A stretch of DNA of 64,000 nt from Manduca sexta (GCF_014839805.1 NC_051138.1:5206983-5270982); one strand, 5' to 3'. Shown: positions 38,401 to 48,765, numbered from the stretch's first letter. Numbers and translations are program-made. Notes: a model not told the origin generated them from the sequence alone.

Positions 38401-40438
38401 CTTGCAATACTACACGAAGTATATTTTAAGTACGGGCAATGATCCTCAAGTCTGACAATATTTAAAAACGAACAAAACGACTTAAAATCTTCATAATTTA
38501 CTATTGTTTTCAGACGGTATTAATAAGGATAAAAAATATCCACTGCGTACAGTCTAAATAACAATGTGACTTTATTTTATTTTAAATAGAATCCTGGGAA
38601 CATGTTAATCCATAATTGTAATAACAACTCGATAAGATAACAACATCCTCACACATATAAAACAACGTCTAAAGGATACTTTTGATCCGCCAGAAAAAAA
38701 AATAAGCATAAGTATATTGTGCAAACGAGGCGAAGTCAGGACGTGTCGCTACTAATATAACAAAAATTAAAGCATTCATTTAGATGCATGACATTGTAAC
38801 ATAACATAAATTACTAGTTGAGTTTCTTGTGAGAAACGATTTAACCAAAGTCGATTGTTTAATCTTGTTATTTAATTAAAACATCTCCATAACTCCGCAC
38901 TAGGCCAGCGTGGTGGACTAAGGCCTAATCCCTCTCAGTAGTAGAGGAGGCCCGTGCTCAGCAGTGGGCAAGTATATAATACAGGGCTGATATTATTATT
39001 TATTATTATTATTATCTCCATTACTATGTCTTTAATCCTTATAACTGTGTGAACTTGCTGGGTATAAGATATTTTTTGTATCCGCCCGGATAGCGACCAC
39101 CGTATACTCACGTACTTAAGTGTGTCGCGTTCCGAGATTAGCCTGTGTATATGCGGCTCCAATAGGCCATCATAATTGTGTCAACTGGCGCGAAGTAATC
39201 TCTCCAGTCGATGTTCTATTTAGACCCCACTCTGTATGCCATCAAGCGCGGTGAGGTCTACTTGGGGTGCATGTAAAAAAAACTTCACTAATTAAATACA
39301 TAGTTATTATGATTCTTTAAATTGCCATTAATTAGATTTGTCCCATCGACCAGTATTTTCGCATCCATTCTTATAACAGAAACCGCCTAAGGGATCTAGA
39401 TACAAATTGGTACATAAACAGGCTTCCTAGATTATCATATTTGAGGTCACTTTTATTTCAAGAAAAATAGACAGGCCTTTAACCAGAAAAGGTCTCACAC
39501 GTTTGTAGTCGTAAATAACACCAAGATTAAAAATATGCTACATTCACTGAAAACAGCCTAACCTCTCTAACTGTATATTTTCTTTTCCTATGCAGATTGC
39601 AGTGTTCGTGGGTCCAGTACTAGCGTGCCTGTTCTCCGTATTCGGTTTCTGTCTGGCTCTCTCCGACACTCCGTACGCTTTCCGCTGGCTCCATCACATC
39701 TCGTACTTCCGGGCCGGCTTTCACGTGGCTGTGCACTCCGTTTACGGATTTAATAGAACTAGAATTAATTGCTCTAAAAGTAAGTACCCACAATTTTACA
39801 GTGCTTTATTACTACGGCTCAGTCTTCGTGGGGACGACTGAGCGGTATGTTAGGTCCACCCTGCCTTACGACCCGACGTTGAACTGTACGAAAAAGATGT
39901 TATCATCGGACCACCGCCGGTTCCCTAACCATTATTTATACCCTACGCACGGAATACCGACTAAAACTCGCTTTAACCTAAGTCCAATCTTCAATAAACT
40001 GCAGTTCAACAAATTTATTGATACTATTAGCAGCGCCTTATTAAAAAAAAACTTAACTATATTTTTTTACCTTATAATTAAAATTGCTCTTGCGTTTTGT
40101 TTACCGTCATTTCCAATAAACTATCCTAATCGCTTTTTTCGATCTATCTCAAAAATAACCCAATCACAAATTTTTGGACATGCTTACAAATTACTTGTAC
40201 ATATATATTTTTACAAGAAATCCGTCGGATATAATATAAAATATAAATTGATATACTTGGTTATTAAAAATATTTTGTTACAGTATACTGTCACTACAAG
40301 ACACCAAAGACATTCCTAATTGAAATGGACATGGAGAATGTTGACGTGGGCGGCAACATGGCGCTGGTGCTATCGACCACGGTGTTAATGCACCTCCTTA
40401 CATGCACTGCGTTATGGTACCGCCTAAACAAAAGATGA
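20381..40438 (+). CDS. Gene A: ABCG-subfamily half-transporter, 11 coding exons, 5' end missing
   Basis: Joined exons: 20381-20498, 21685-21877, 23379-23524, 24324-24562, 26045-26182, 28968-29116, 30664-30832, 37062-37162, 38112-38267, 39596-39779, 40284-40438. All have GT/AG borders and matching phases, giving about 582 residues from a split first codon to TGA. The order is nucleotide-binding domain then membrane domain, as in ABCG (White/ABCG1) proteins. Visible motifs, numbered from the split codon: Walker A GPSGAGKT (23-30), Q-loop QQDD (71-74), signature LSGGQ (125-129), Walker B IMFLDE (145-150), D-loop GLDS (154-157), switch His 182 in IHQPS, then NPADF and MEVASGEY. Six hydrophobic segments follow, at about 334-351, 362-386, 400-428, 440-468, 471-495 and 558-578. 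All catalytic motifs are intact, so the gene looks functional. Family members dimerise and export sterols, lipids, pigment precursors or hormones; the substrate here is unknown. The segment between NG and YIRQQDD is rich in Cys, Ser and Gly and diverges from typical ABCG1. The first exon with the start codon was not found. Confidence 0.93.
21685..21877 (+). CDS. Gene A coding exon b (Q-loop exon)
   Basis: The acceptor is CCAACAG and the donor GTAAAA. The 64 full codons encode [12 protein letters not shown], a Cys/Ser/Gly-rich stretch, then [19 protein letters not shown] and a helix ending TTQEKKEK. The Q-loop Gln and the LTV.EAM helix are as expected for ABCG proteins. The segment between NG and YI is longer and more Cys-rich than in ABCG1-like proteins as I recall them. 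The exon ends in phase 0. Confidence 0.92.
23379..23524 (+). CDS. Gene A coding exon c (ABC signature and Walker B)
   Basis: The acceptor is TTTTATATAG and the donor GTAAGT. The exon starts with [10 protein letters not shown] and carries the ABC signature [16 protein letters not shown] and Walker B IMFLDEPT. It joins exon b without a gap (KKEK to VYEIL). It ends after two bases of a Thr codon that is completed by exon d. Confidence 0.95.
23740..23925 (-). repeat. Dispersed repeat D, diverged minus copy
   Basis: GAGGCTGTTCCCGAAACGCA and a CTACCTCACTTGATG start match the reverse of repeat D. A small piece of the same repeat is at 20640-20705. Confidence 0.5.
24324..24562 (+). CDS. Gene A coding exon d (D-loop and switch histidine)
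   Basis: The acceptor is TTTGTCCAG and the donor GTAAGT. The exon completes DEPTTGLDSSAS, then [20 protein letters not shown] with the switch His, the strand [15 protein letters not shown], and the end of the nucleotide-binding domain, PYHNPADF. It is the largest exon of the gene at 239 nt. One base of the next codon is left over. Confidence 0.95.
24650..24990 (-). repeat. Dispersed repeat F, minus copy
   Basis: GCTAAGCCATTGGGTCGTGA, AAGCCGTAGCGAAAGCAGAC and a left end with CGACCGCGCAATATTACG match the reverse of 35085-35430 over about 340 bases. It lies just after exon d of gene A. Confidence 0.65.
25083..25181 (-). repeat. SINE-2/3 type tRNA-like head fragment
   Basis: CAGGATTCGAACACAG (B box reversed) and ACAACTACACCACCGAGAC (A box reversed) are spaced as in SINE-2 and SINE-3. 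The body is not assignable. Confidence 0.5.
25545..25935 (+). repeat. SINE-3, near-full copy in a gene A intron
   Basis: The head has GCAGCGTAGTTGTAATGC and GGTCCTGGGTTCAAATCC. The body has GACCCGTTGGTCCTGCGCC and TGAGATTGGCCGCCGCGGCC, and it ends in an ATTCATTCA tail. It lies before exon e. Confidence 0.75.
26045..26182 (+). CDS. Gene A coding exon e (MEVASGEY linker)
   Basis: The acceptor is ATTTTCAG and the donor GTATGA. The exon encodes [19 protein letters not shown], which continues NPADF of exon d exactly as in ABCG proteins. A less conserved linker rich in Ala, Pro and Ser follows. It ends with one base (G) of an Asp codon. Confidence 0.92.
26957..27190. repeat. Direct duplication, two units about 104 bp long, 130 bp apart
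   Basis: CGACTATTTATTCCTTTA, GTACTGACAGT, CATGTCTGAC and CGTGAT.CGACAC occur in the same order in 26957-27060 and 27087-27190. It lies in the intron between exons e and f of gene A. Confidence 0.75.
28342..28665 (-). repeat. SINE-1, full-length copy with target duplication
   Basis: On the minus strand the A-box-like TAGCCTAGTTGG and B-box-like GGTTCAAATCC start the element, and an ATTATTAT-type tail ends it. Perfect 13-bp direct repeats TCAATTGTTAATA flank it at 28329-28341 and 28666-28678. It sits in the intron before exon f of gene A. Confidence 0.85.
28968..29116 (+). CDS. Gene A coding exon f (linker to first membrane helix)
   Basis: The acceptor is TATTTACAG and the donor GTAAGT. The exon encodes a basic linker ([20 protein letters not shown]), then [17 protein letters not shown], the amphipathic connecting helix that precedes membrane helix 1 in the family. 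It ends in phase 0. Confidence 0.9.
29365..29600 (+). repeat. Dispersed repeat D
   Basis: Runs from TTATTTTATATCCACCC through GTTGCGTTCCGGGATCAGC to CAGTGAGGTCACTTTACCG. It lies in the intron before exon g of gene A. Confidence 0.6.
30181..30489 (-). repeat. SINE-1, near-full copy
   Basis: Same order of blocks as the copy at 28342-28665: the head with GCGACAGCCTTGTTGGG at the right end, the B-box-like GGTTCAAATCC, and the tail at the left. The flanks AATTTAATATAAAT and AATTGATATAAAT look like a decayed target duplication. It lies in the intron before exon g of gene A. Confidence 0.7.
30664..30832 (+). CDS. Gene A coding exon g (membrane helices 1 and 2)
   Basis: The acceptor is CTTGTTCCAG and the donor GTGAGT. 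The exon encodes [20 protein letters not shown] (helix 1), an extracellular turn [10 protein letters not shown], then helix 2 ([15 protein letters not shown]...). It ends with one base of a Phe codon. A LINE fragment begins about ten bases after the donor. Confidence 0.93.
30842..31115 (-). mobile_element. RTE-type LINE fragment, C-terminal end of ORF
   Basis: The minus strand reads RRYGHVLRK, then [19 protein letters not shown] and ends soon after QDAKDRAI with a stop. This resembles the extreme C-terminus of RTE-clade reverse transcriptase polyproteins (WxGHV...RGRPKKRW). An AAG/AAGAAG-type tail borders the gene A donor side. It is 5'-truncated and holds no full reverse transcriptase domain. 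It lies in the intron after exon g of gene A, antisense to the gene. Confidence 0.7.
32553..32723 (+). repeat. SINE-1, 5'-truncated copy
   Basis: The copy begins inside the body at AACCTGCACATCTGAGAAG and ends with CAGGGCTGATATTATTATT. The tRNA-like head is missing. No clear target duplication was seen. Confidence 0.7.
34617..34779. mobile_element. MITE-like element H, copy 2
   Basis: The ends TTGGCGAAGAG and CTCTTCGCCACT are inverted. The interior is the same as in copy 1, in the same orientation. It lies in the long intron after exon g of gene A. Confidence 0.55.
35085..35430 (+). repeat. Dispersed repeat F, plus copy
   Basis: Runs from the TTTTCATGCCTAGGAGTG region through GTTTCGTCTGCTTTCGCTAC to CATCGCGCGGTCGTACATT, in the opposite orientation to 24650-24990. 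Both copies lie inside gene A introns. Confidence 0.65.
36628..36790. repeat. Dispersed repeat G
   Basis: GGATTTTATCGTGGTTTT, TTTTCTCCTGACGTTTCGAA and TTTCTAACATTCGCGTAAAC recur, partly rearranged, at 54255-54400. A fragment is near 45980. The element class was not determined. Confidence 0.45.
37062..37162 (+). CDS. Gene A coding exon h (FNRWY exon)
   Basis: The acceptor is TCTATTCCAG and the donor GTAAGT. The exon encodes [17 protein letters not shown], close to the strongly conserved PLE...E.FNRWY segment of ABCG proteins, then the start of helix 3, [11 protein letters not shown]. It follows a 6.2-kb intron, the largest one in the part of gene A that is visible. Confidence 0.93.
38112..38267 (+). 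CDS. Gene A coding exon i (membrane helices 3 and 4)
   Basis: The acceptor is CTTGTTTCCAG and the donor GTAATA. The exon is 52 full codons in phase 0 at both ends. It encodes [18 protein letters not shown] (rest of helix 3), then [20 protein letters not shown] (helix 4) and FIGSTTPTK. Confidence 0.93.
38895..39013 (+). repeat. SINE-1, 5'-truncated copy with target duplication
   Basis: Only the last 120 bases remain, from CCGCACTAGGCCAGCG to the ATT tail. ATCTCCATAACT (38883-38894) and ATCTCCATTACT (39014-39025) flank it, a 12-bp direct repeat with one mismatch. Truncation with a duplication fits LINE-driven insertion. Confidence 0.75.
39052..39268 (+). repeat. Dispersed repeat D
   Basis: Contains CCCGGATAGCGACCACCG, GTCGCGTTCCGAGATTAGCC and GCGGTGAGGTCTACTTGG, collinear with 29365-29600. 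It directly follows the truncated SINE-1 in the intron before exon j. Confidence 0.6.
39596..39779 (+). CDS. Gene A coding exon j (helix 5 and external loop)
   Basis: The acceptor is CTATGCAG and the donor GTAAGT. The exon encodes [20 protein letters not shown] (helix 5), then the re-entrant and external loop region with [20 protein letters not shown]. It holds two possible N-glycosylation sites, NRT and NCS. The Cys of NCS and the Cys of exon k sit where ABCG1-type proteins carry loop cysteines. One base remains. Confidence 0.93.
40284..40438 (+). CDS. Gene A terminal coding exon k (helix 6 and stop)
   Basis: The acceptor is TTTGTTACAG. The exon encodes [20 protein letters not shown], then helix 6 ([20 protein letters not shown]), the short basic tail YRLNKR and a TGA stop at 40436-40438. 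The end is typical of ABCG proteins, which finish a few residues after helix 6. Confidence 0.93.
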
Positions 40439-41091
40439 ACGAAGGTTTAAACTAGTGTCGAGAACCTTAAAATGTAACAAAGGATGTCCAAATATTTATT
40501 TACTTACTTGACTATTAGAGACAATTGTAGTGCCTGCACTATTGCCATTAGGTTTTGACAGGCGCACTTTTAATGTCACAAAATATTTCCCAACATTGTT
40601 CATAGATGGCGTTCTTTCATAATTTAAGTAGAACTCACTGTCCCTCCGAGATACGGACAGTCATAGGACAGGCATTGTAATGTTTGTTGAGATAGTAATG
40701 ATGCAGGTTAGTATTTGAATAGTATAATTAAACTTCTTCAGTACAATTGTAACTGTTATAGAATGTATAAAAACAAATTCGACAAGTTTATCATTAAATT
40801 TTTTCATTACATTGTTAATATAAGTAACGAAACAAATCACTATTTCTTAAATATTTTAATGTAACGTCGTTTTACAATAATGTGAGAATAGTTCGTGAAT
40901 TTTATGCAAATGTATAAATTTAATTCTGGTTTTGTAATTTCTATTTTATGAATTATACAATAACGTAGTATAAATATATTAAAACAAATCCACCACTTTG
41001 ATAAAAGAATAATTATGCTAATGATACTATGAATGAACGTAAAAGATGCTCTACTTTATGGATGACTAAGTATTACACGCAGTTCCACTCG

Positions 41092-41111
41092 AATAAATAA
41101 AAAAAATAAAG
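41092..41111 (+). terminator. Candidate polyadenylation signals of gene A
   Basis: Overlapping AATAAA hexamers sit about 650 bases after the stop codon of gene A. A weaker ATTAAA lies at 40793-40798. Either could set the 3' end; transcript data would decide. Confidence 0.3.
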
Positions 41112-43084
41112 TGTTTGGTAGTGTTAAACGCATCTTCGTAAAATGTAAGTACTGCGATTACTTTAAAACACGTATCCAAATTCGAATAATGAAAAAGTTT
41201 TGACTGATTAATAGTTCCCAGTTTAAAATCTATTTTACTATTTACAATTGAATAAATTTAATTTATGACTAGTTGAAATACTTCAATTTTATTTTTTAAA
41301 CATAAACGAACAGTTGGACAAAAATAGCATCCTAGATCTTTTAGTAAACATTTTTGTAGTTAGATACATACATCAAATAATATAGCTCGTCTCCGATATC
41401 AGAAACATCATTATGTTTAAATGATAAAATAATTACGCTGCCCTTGCCTGATTTTATAGATAACGAACTCATGTATGATATTTCTACAGCCGTAGTAATA
41501 TCATACATGATAAGTAAAAGTAGTATAATCATAAAAAGTATTATTCGTGTTTTATAGAATTATTGCCTAATTTAGTTTTCAATGATAGATTAATGTATTT
41601 TTATTGGTTCGCTTTGGTTAATGAGGTGTTGCATAATATCGTAAGGAATGGAAGGGAACTTGCATTTAGAGAATTTAAGTAGAATAATTTTTAAAATGAA
41701 ATCCAAAGGCATGACTTGTATATCATAGATTAGATTTATTGTTGTTTTTGTTAAATAAATACTGTTTATGACATATGACCTCGAATAGAAAGAGAAAGAC
41801 ATTTCGTATTCTTCATTCATGTACCGTAAATAGCTATATTTTCTCAAACTTCTTCGTTTGTAGGAATGAATCGCAAAAGGTTATACGGATAAAATTGCCA
41901 TAGATTCCAGTGAATAATTTATTTCACATTTCTAATCTTTATGTATTATAGAGCACTAAAATATTATTGGACATTTCTCGAAAAATCTCATGAATATTTG
42001 TATCTCTTATATGTCTCTATCAATAAGTTTACTGTTTATTTTTCTACAGTTTCATCGTTTTACATGTTAATAAAATTATTATTTGTATCTTTCCTCTCGA
42101 TTGACCAACATTTTGACTCTTACGCAATTGTGATTTATTTAAGTTAATATAATTTTATAAAATAAAATAAATTATTTGCCAATAACATAGTTGTTTTTCT
42201 TATAACTGCATAGTTCGAGTTAGATTGAGCTCGAGTCAGTCTTAGTTATTTCGGGTATAAATCCAAATTCGAAAATAACCAACTGCTAAAATCGACTAAA
42301 TATTCGTGTAATTTTGGGGAAATATTACTTATAATGTTTTGTAAATCTCAATTTAATGAGTATTTAACTAATTACCAGATTACATTTTTAAATTTATAGC
42401 CCTATTCAACGTGGCACCTTGGAGGCATTCCTAAAATAACGTCACACTTTAAAAGAGTGGGAGAGGGTCAGCGAAGTGTGAAATAATATGAAACGGGACG
42501 GGGGCGTGATATTAGAATCTAATGTTTAAAAATATAAGACATTAATTGTAAGCTAAAAACTCAAAAAATATTTTACCTCTGGTCGTATAGATTTATAATA
42601 TTTGGTCTCGCTGTACCACATGATCGCTCATCGGACGCAATTTGATATGGGTTTTATTAAAAAACGGGAACCCTACTGTTGGAACTGCTATTTTTATTTA
42701 TTGAGTTCTGGGTGTAAAATTACAAAATATGTGACGTCACACCCAAGGACGAAGTCTCTACAAATGTGACCACCTGTGACATGACTTGGACGAGGAGAGA
42801 GGTCGAAAAATCATGAAATTCGTATGACGTAATTTAAGGATGGCTCCTTAGTACCTGCCCAGTACCCAAAATCATGTCAAGCGCATAACATTAGCGTTAA
42901 GTTAAAAGATAAACGGCGACATTGAATATTATAATAACAAAACTCATTTAAAGGGGACTGATATAAGATTTATATCGGCTAATGTAAAGGAACTCAAGAT
43001 AATGCAATGCGGGTTTTTGATTGTAACAAACGTACACAATAAAGTATTGAATTCTAGTTTTAGTGTAGCCAGTGTAACTTGACT

Positions 43085-43345
43085 GGTGGTAGGTCTCTCA
43101 TATAAGACAGTCGGCCTAGGTAGGTACCACCGAAATGTCTATTTCTGCCGCCAAGCAGCAGTGTATACTCAATGTTGTGTTCCGGTTTAAAGGATATTGT
43201 AGCCAGTGCAACTACTGGATATAATAGGGTTTAACATCTCATGTCAAATAATACTTTGTAAGTGTAGGGTGGTGTTTCTACTGTTTATGGGCGCTTTTAA
43301 TTCTTACCATCAAGCGAAGGGCAAGCTTGTTTCGTTATTCAAAGC
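43085..43345 (+). repeat. Dispersed repeat C
   Basis: The block order is the same as at 6430-6718, from GTAGGTCTCTCATATAAG through TTCTGCCGCCAAGCAGCAGT to AAGGGCAAGCTTG. It lies between genes A and B. Confidence 0.65.
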
Positions 43346-44540
43346 AATAAAAAAAACGAATTTTCTCAAGTGTATTATTAGACAAATCATTCATCACGTT
43401 TTGTTTCTGTATTGTCCATTTTATATGCTTGTTTATTTAATCATAGCTCAAATGGCCTTAACACGCTCCTCGACGTGAAATAAATGTTTTTAGCCTTTTA
43501 ACCGTGACTACAAAAGTTTGGCATCTTATTCCTTTAAGATCTTTGAGATTTTCTAAGTGATAATAATATTACAAAACCATCGTGTTAAACTTAATTATTA
43601 TTAATTGGAAAAAACGGAAACACTTATAATTTACTTTTCGATAGAAACATAATGTGATTCTAAAATAATTATTTTAGGCAATTCTAAAACATGAAGAGTA
43701 AGGTTGAAGAAAAGTTAATTAAAATATAATAGGAAAAGTAGAGTCCTTAAACGTTCATTGTTTTCTCTCTTTACCAGTCGTATAAATTAACAATCAGTGC
43801 CTTCATGAACTATTAAAAACAAAAACCTAAAGTAAAAGCGATAAGAATTACCAAAACACGAACTTCGATAAAAGTTGCCACAACACAAACTTCATAATTT
43901 TGACAAAAGTCATATTAACTTTGACTGATGCTATCAATAACTGACCGTAAGTAAAATAAACATAGAATATCATCACGGTGCATCTCTTAAATGCGAATTG
44001 ATAGTTGAAACAACTCTAGGCGCTTGCGGCTCGTATCTGTCTTGCGATAACCACAATCAACTGCGTACGCGCCAGCGCCACAAAATATACGAAGTACAGA
44101 AGCACTAAAGTATTCGAATATAAAAACGTTGAAACTAATGCGGAAATTAGTAATGTGCTATGACGTGCATATATCATATTATGTTGTGTACGATAACATC
44201 GTACGTATGTATGTTTATGACTAAACCGTTAATATTAAATAAGAACATTAATGTGTGCGACAGTTATCAATTTGTAACAATTATCTGTTCCATGTTATAG
44301 TTCACAAAGGAACACTAAAATAAACAATAAAGTAAAACGAATACAATAATAATATACTTAAATATCGCAGCAGTCCCATCAATTACCAGGCATACTCAAG
44401 TGCATACTTAAGTCTTTTATCTATCGAGTAATTTGCCTATATCTGGCACAACTATTGAATCTCCGTGCAAATACTAAAATGAACGATATTGGACATTTTT
44501 CATATTGGACACATAATTACACTAAGCTATTTAAATCTCA

Positions 44541-44815
44541 CGACGCGACGGCTTCCATCGTTGGAAATGTCTCTTCTGAAGTAGTGAGTTTTTTGCCAGC
44601 TGACAATCACATCGGGAGTGGGGGAGAACGACCGATAATCGCACGCGCTGTCGGCACTAGTCAGTCGCCTGCGCAACGCATGACCATTACGCAGTTAGCC
44701 TTCCGCAGCTAGCGCGCCCGGGCGTCTTGCAAGGCGCGTTCGATCCATTGTTTACATCCTTTGTGCACCGCGATGGAAACTCCGCGATTTAACTTTTAAG
44801 TGTGTGAAAACAAAC
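44541..44815 (+). promoter_or_regulatory. GC-rich promoter-like region and 5' leader of gene B
   Basis: A sharp rise in G+C with many CpG dinucleotides precedes the start codon, against an A+T-rich background. No TATA box is evident. A TCAGT initiator-like motif lies at 44661-44665. A short upstream reading frame (44773-44799) precedes the main start. Confidence 0.45.
44773..44799 (+). CDS. Upstream micro-ORF in the leader of gene B
   Basis: ATG to TAA encodes METPRFNF and ends 16 bases before the main ATG of gene B. The context of its ATG (CCGCGATGG) is fair. If the transcript starts upstream of it, as the GC-rich segment suggests, it could reduce translation of the main frame. This is inferred from position only. 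Confidence 0.3.
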   Translation: METPRFNF

Positions 44816-44930
44816 ATGGCAAGCGAACGATCTGACTCGCAGTCAGCGTCCTCTTCGATCAGTGAGGATTCCCTCAATATATCTTTTGAGGATATCAACT
44901 ACACTGTCCGAACAGGAGTTCTGGCGGGAG
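44816..44930 (+). CDS. Gene B: ABCG-type half-transporter, first coding exon
   Basis: The ATG has a strong context (ACAAACATGG). The exon encodes MASERSDSQSASSSISED, a Ser-rich cytosolic N-terminus, then LNISFEDINYTVRTGVLAG, the first strand of the ABCG nucleotide-binding domain (compare SFEDI.Y.V in the family). The donor GTAAGG leaves one base, which joins exon 2 at 60284 to give Gly-Arg-Lys-Thr-Ile-Leu. The start is chosen because it is the first in-frame ATG after the GC-rich leader and reads straight into the conserved strand. The first intron is 15.35 kb. Confidence 0.85.
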
Positions 44931-47900
44931 GTAAGGGAATCGTACAATAACCATTGTTTACTATTATTAGGCATGTATGCATTTACTGATAGTAGTAAAT
45001 TAATTAGTTGATAGTTCTAATGGCTCTCCCAGTTATCGTTGCGACTGATATACTTTACGTCAATTTAAATCTCTATTTAAACAAAGAAATGTCTGCTACT
45101 TAAGTAAATGTAAATGAAGCATTAATTTTGTGTGAATTATTAACGAAAGTAAAAACGTACGCGCTTAAAAATAGGGGGGTTAGTTAACAATGACCAGTTT
45201 GTACGGAATATTAATCTTTTTTGTACCGATTTGTGTCAAAAATATTGTTCTTCACTATCTATGACCTTGTCGATAGAGTCGATTTCTAAAAAGCGTTTAG
45301 TTTTAGTTCGTTAAATACTGTCTTTGTTATTGTTGTATTATTGTGCTATATTACAATACTTTACCATATTTTAATAAAATACGTGGTTAATTAGGCACAT
45401 ATAACACATTTTGCACATGTAGTTGCAGACCGGTCGTGTTTATGGCATAAATATTCTCGACTGGAATAGTCACACCATACAGACCACATCGCCACTCTCA
45501 TAGAAAACCAAATGGTCTACTTTAGCTTACGATTTGTAGGGACATAGCCGTAAGCCCAAAAGTCCCACCACTGCTTCCAGTTTCAACCAGGCTTTACCAA
45601 TAACCTACTGCCTACCGACAGAAGCGAATTTCCCGGATAACAAGGTTGTCCAACGCCGGTCCCTGTTTCTGCTTGTTAAAGTATACAAAAAGTAATTTAA
45701 TTATTTATCACTTCATATAAAAAAAACTGTACAGGCAGACTTAATGCCGTAGCCGTTCTGTGTCAGTCAATCTTAGGCTGGTGCAGAGGTAATCACAGCA
45801 CGTGCATCAAAGGCCGCGATAAATAAGGTCCGTCAAAGATAAAAGAAAAAAAAAACAATATTAAAATTTTCTCACAGTTTGTACATCAACATAAATACAC
45901 TAAATATTATTTAATATGATTATTCATACTTAGCTCATATGTATTGTACTCGTATGTATGTAAAATCCGAAATAAATGTTTAATTTAATGTCTAACATCC
46001 ACGTGAACACAAGAAATTAGTGTTTATATTTGAGTTGCAGTCTCTTCTGGTCATCATTCAATTCAAGCAAAGTATGACGGTTATCTTCATAATAAAAATA
46101 CATAAAACATTCCCTACAATTACATTATCGTTGTTAATATTAGAAACGCATTAAACGACCGTATAAGGATTTCCCCATTTCAACAATTAATAATACAATA
46201 ATAAGTTATTTTAATTAATCGTATACCTATACAAATTACTGTGATAGTGTTCATGAGTGCCTCCAAGATTAGTTTTAAGGAGTTGCATCTGCAACTACGC
46301 ACTATACTACATATTATTAAGTACCATTCAGATTTGTTTTTTCAAATTCAATCCGCGCGGGTTTTTGAAAATGCTTTATAAAAATAACCTCTATGTCGAT
46401 AGTTCCTATCGTTGCAAATTTATTCAGTGACATATTTATGATTTATTTCTGGGCAGGGGGTGCACATGCACCTTCTTGCACCCCTCTCCCAGCGTCCATG
46501 ATAGTGTTACACTCTTGTGCGGTAAGTTTTGTTTCACCAAGCGATTGAAAATAATTGTTCTGTTATATCCCATTTTTCTATCAGGAAAGCAACCTTGCAA
46601 TTAACATTAATATATAATAGTAGAAACCATAGACCCAGTACAGTAGCATTTAATCCACAATCCGAAAAATTGAAAAAAAGTCAAGTTTAAACATTGTAAT
46701 ATATTTGTTCATTTGTGTCTCGGATATTTTGATGTTTTTTTAATGACAATCAGGGAGACTTAACAATTCAATCTTAAAGTCAATTATGTTTTTACACTCG
46801 CCAATGACACCTATTGTTAATAAAAAATGGCTGTAGCTAGGTTTATTGTGTATTTTTAGTAATGATTTATTATTGTTTTTAAGCGATTGTGAGTTGGGGA
46901 CACTGAATGCTTAGCCTTAGTGCCAAAGGATTGTACAATCTCATATTTATATTACAAAAAAAATATCTCAAAATTATAACTTATAAGTATGAACATTATC
47001 ATGTAACAATATCCTTACTCCCATAAATAAAAACTCTTTAATCTTTTATTGGTTGAATGATTCAAGACAGGATAAGATCAATTATCATCTGGAGAATATC
47101 TTCTTCTTCATCTTTCTTCTGATTCAGAAGGTATGAATTTATAATACTTTTCTTTTCTACTATTATACGCCTTATGAATGAATTAATGAATGAAATATAT
47201 CTTAATAAAGCATCTTTACATTGACAAATACACAAGAAATTGGAATTCACAAATAAAATAGATATTCATGAATTCTATGAATTTTCTCAAACTTATCAGA
47301 ACAATCACAAGTAATACACATTGTGGTGCTGACTGCTGAGTTAGTAAAAGGTCTCTAATCGTAAAGCCCAATTGTTTTCCTTCTCCGAAAATGACGTAGT
47401 ACGTATGATAATAAAAAACAAACATGTGTTGTTACAATTTCAAATTATGTTTGTCGCCTTCTACAACACTGGTATTTATAAAGAACAAACTATAATTCTC
47501 TATAATAAAATACGGGAAATTATTTACTACACTCTGAATACTTTACAACTAGAAAATAATTAAATTGAGAGAGCAGCATTCTTACATAACGCTACATAGT
47601 CACATAATCGTAATGCAAAGCGATATTTCTATAAATCCCCGATTTAGATTAAAATATAACTTCTAATAAACTGAATGCAAAGTATTAATTATTGATTATG
47701 ATAATGTTAGGTGCACAAAGATACGACACATTAAACAAGTGTCATACTGTACGTGACATTTGCTTTCACAATATTATTGTTAATGAAGTCAGTTAAAAAC
47801 AATGTTATTTGCGTCACGGTAGATGACAAGTATGTAATAACATTAAATTTCAAAGACGCCCCTGCATTAGAAAGATATAGCCGGTGGCAAACAACTTGAT

Positions 47901-48579
47901 CACATTACCATTTGGTGGGGATTTTTTGGAAAAATACTACGAGGTAATGTGCTCAAAAAGTTTGACTGACCCTTATAGTATATATAATTGTTCTGCGGCA
48001 GATATTTCGTCAAGATCCGTGATACATACAAAAAAAAGTGCATTACTCGATATGTGTATCAAATTCTAGAGAAGAGAAGGGTTAAGAGATTGAGTCTAAA
48101 TTTTTTTTTAAGTCCACACTAGTCGAAAAGTCTTAAAACACCCAGAAAACTTTAATGTACAAATCTGTTAGCCTGTTTTATTATGACAATGTTCGTTAAT
48201 ACCTACATTTGCAGAATTATAAAAAATATATGTTAATATAAATATATATCTCGGTTTATGTACTCGTAAAACCTGTTATACTTGAGATTATAATTTCACA
48301 CGGTTTATACGCACTGGATTGTAAAACAACATGACAAAATGAGTTCAATATTTTGCGCAGGTAAGGTCAATGCCGATATAGTAATGTGTTTGGAGAATTC
48401 CACTGTTTCCACTGCCCGCTCATGGTAAAAAATAGGGGTAATACAGTTGATATCTGGAATGATCCTAAACACTATCTCCGTATCGATCTCGAAATAAATT
48501 AATAAAATTTAATCATCAGCCATAAGCTTGTCGTTTATTGATTTCAATCGTTAGCGAGGTTGCAGAAATGTTTGTCCTT

Positions 48580-48765
48580 AAGCTCCCTCATAAACAAACA
48601 GCCTATTCCTTCCATACTTTTCGGCGCACGAGTTGCGAGCGGGAATATGCGAAGGTTTTATTAAAATTTCTTCAAAAATTCAAATTTACGTCTTTTTGAA
48701 AATGTTATTTACTAAAATATTCCTTATTAATTTGTCTTTCTAATAGTGTTGGTTGCAAATTTATT
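48580..48765 (+). repeat. Dispersed repeat J, copy 2
   Basis: GAGCGGGAATATGCGAAGG and TTTGTCTTTCTAATAGTGTT match copy 1. Confidence 0.45.

Larger units (their letters stand above)
40439..44540. other. 3' region of gene A and spacer before gene B
   Basis: After the 3' untranslated region this is A+T-rich spacer. 42400-42860 is a G-richer block with GTGACGTCACACC and a CACCTGTGACATGACTTGG segment that looks like an old repeat. Repeat C follows at 43085. No coding exon was seen. Confidence 0.5.

Noticed and set aside
39801..40319. 172-codon open frame between the last two gene A exons
   Set aside because: It is A+T-rich intron sequence. Only its end overlaps exon k, and in another frame. The join of exons j and k is in frame and conserved.
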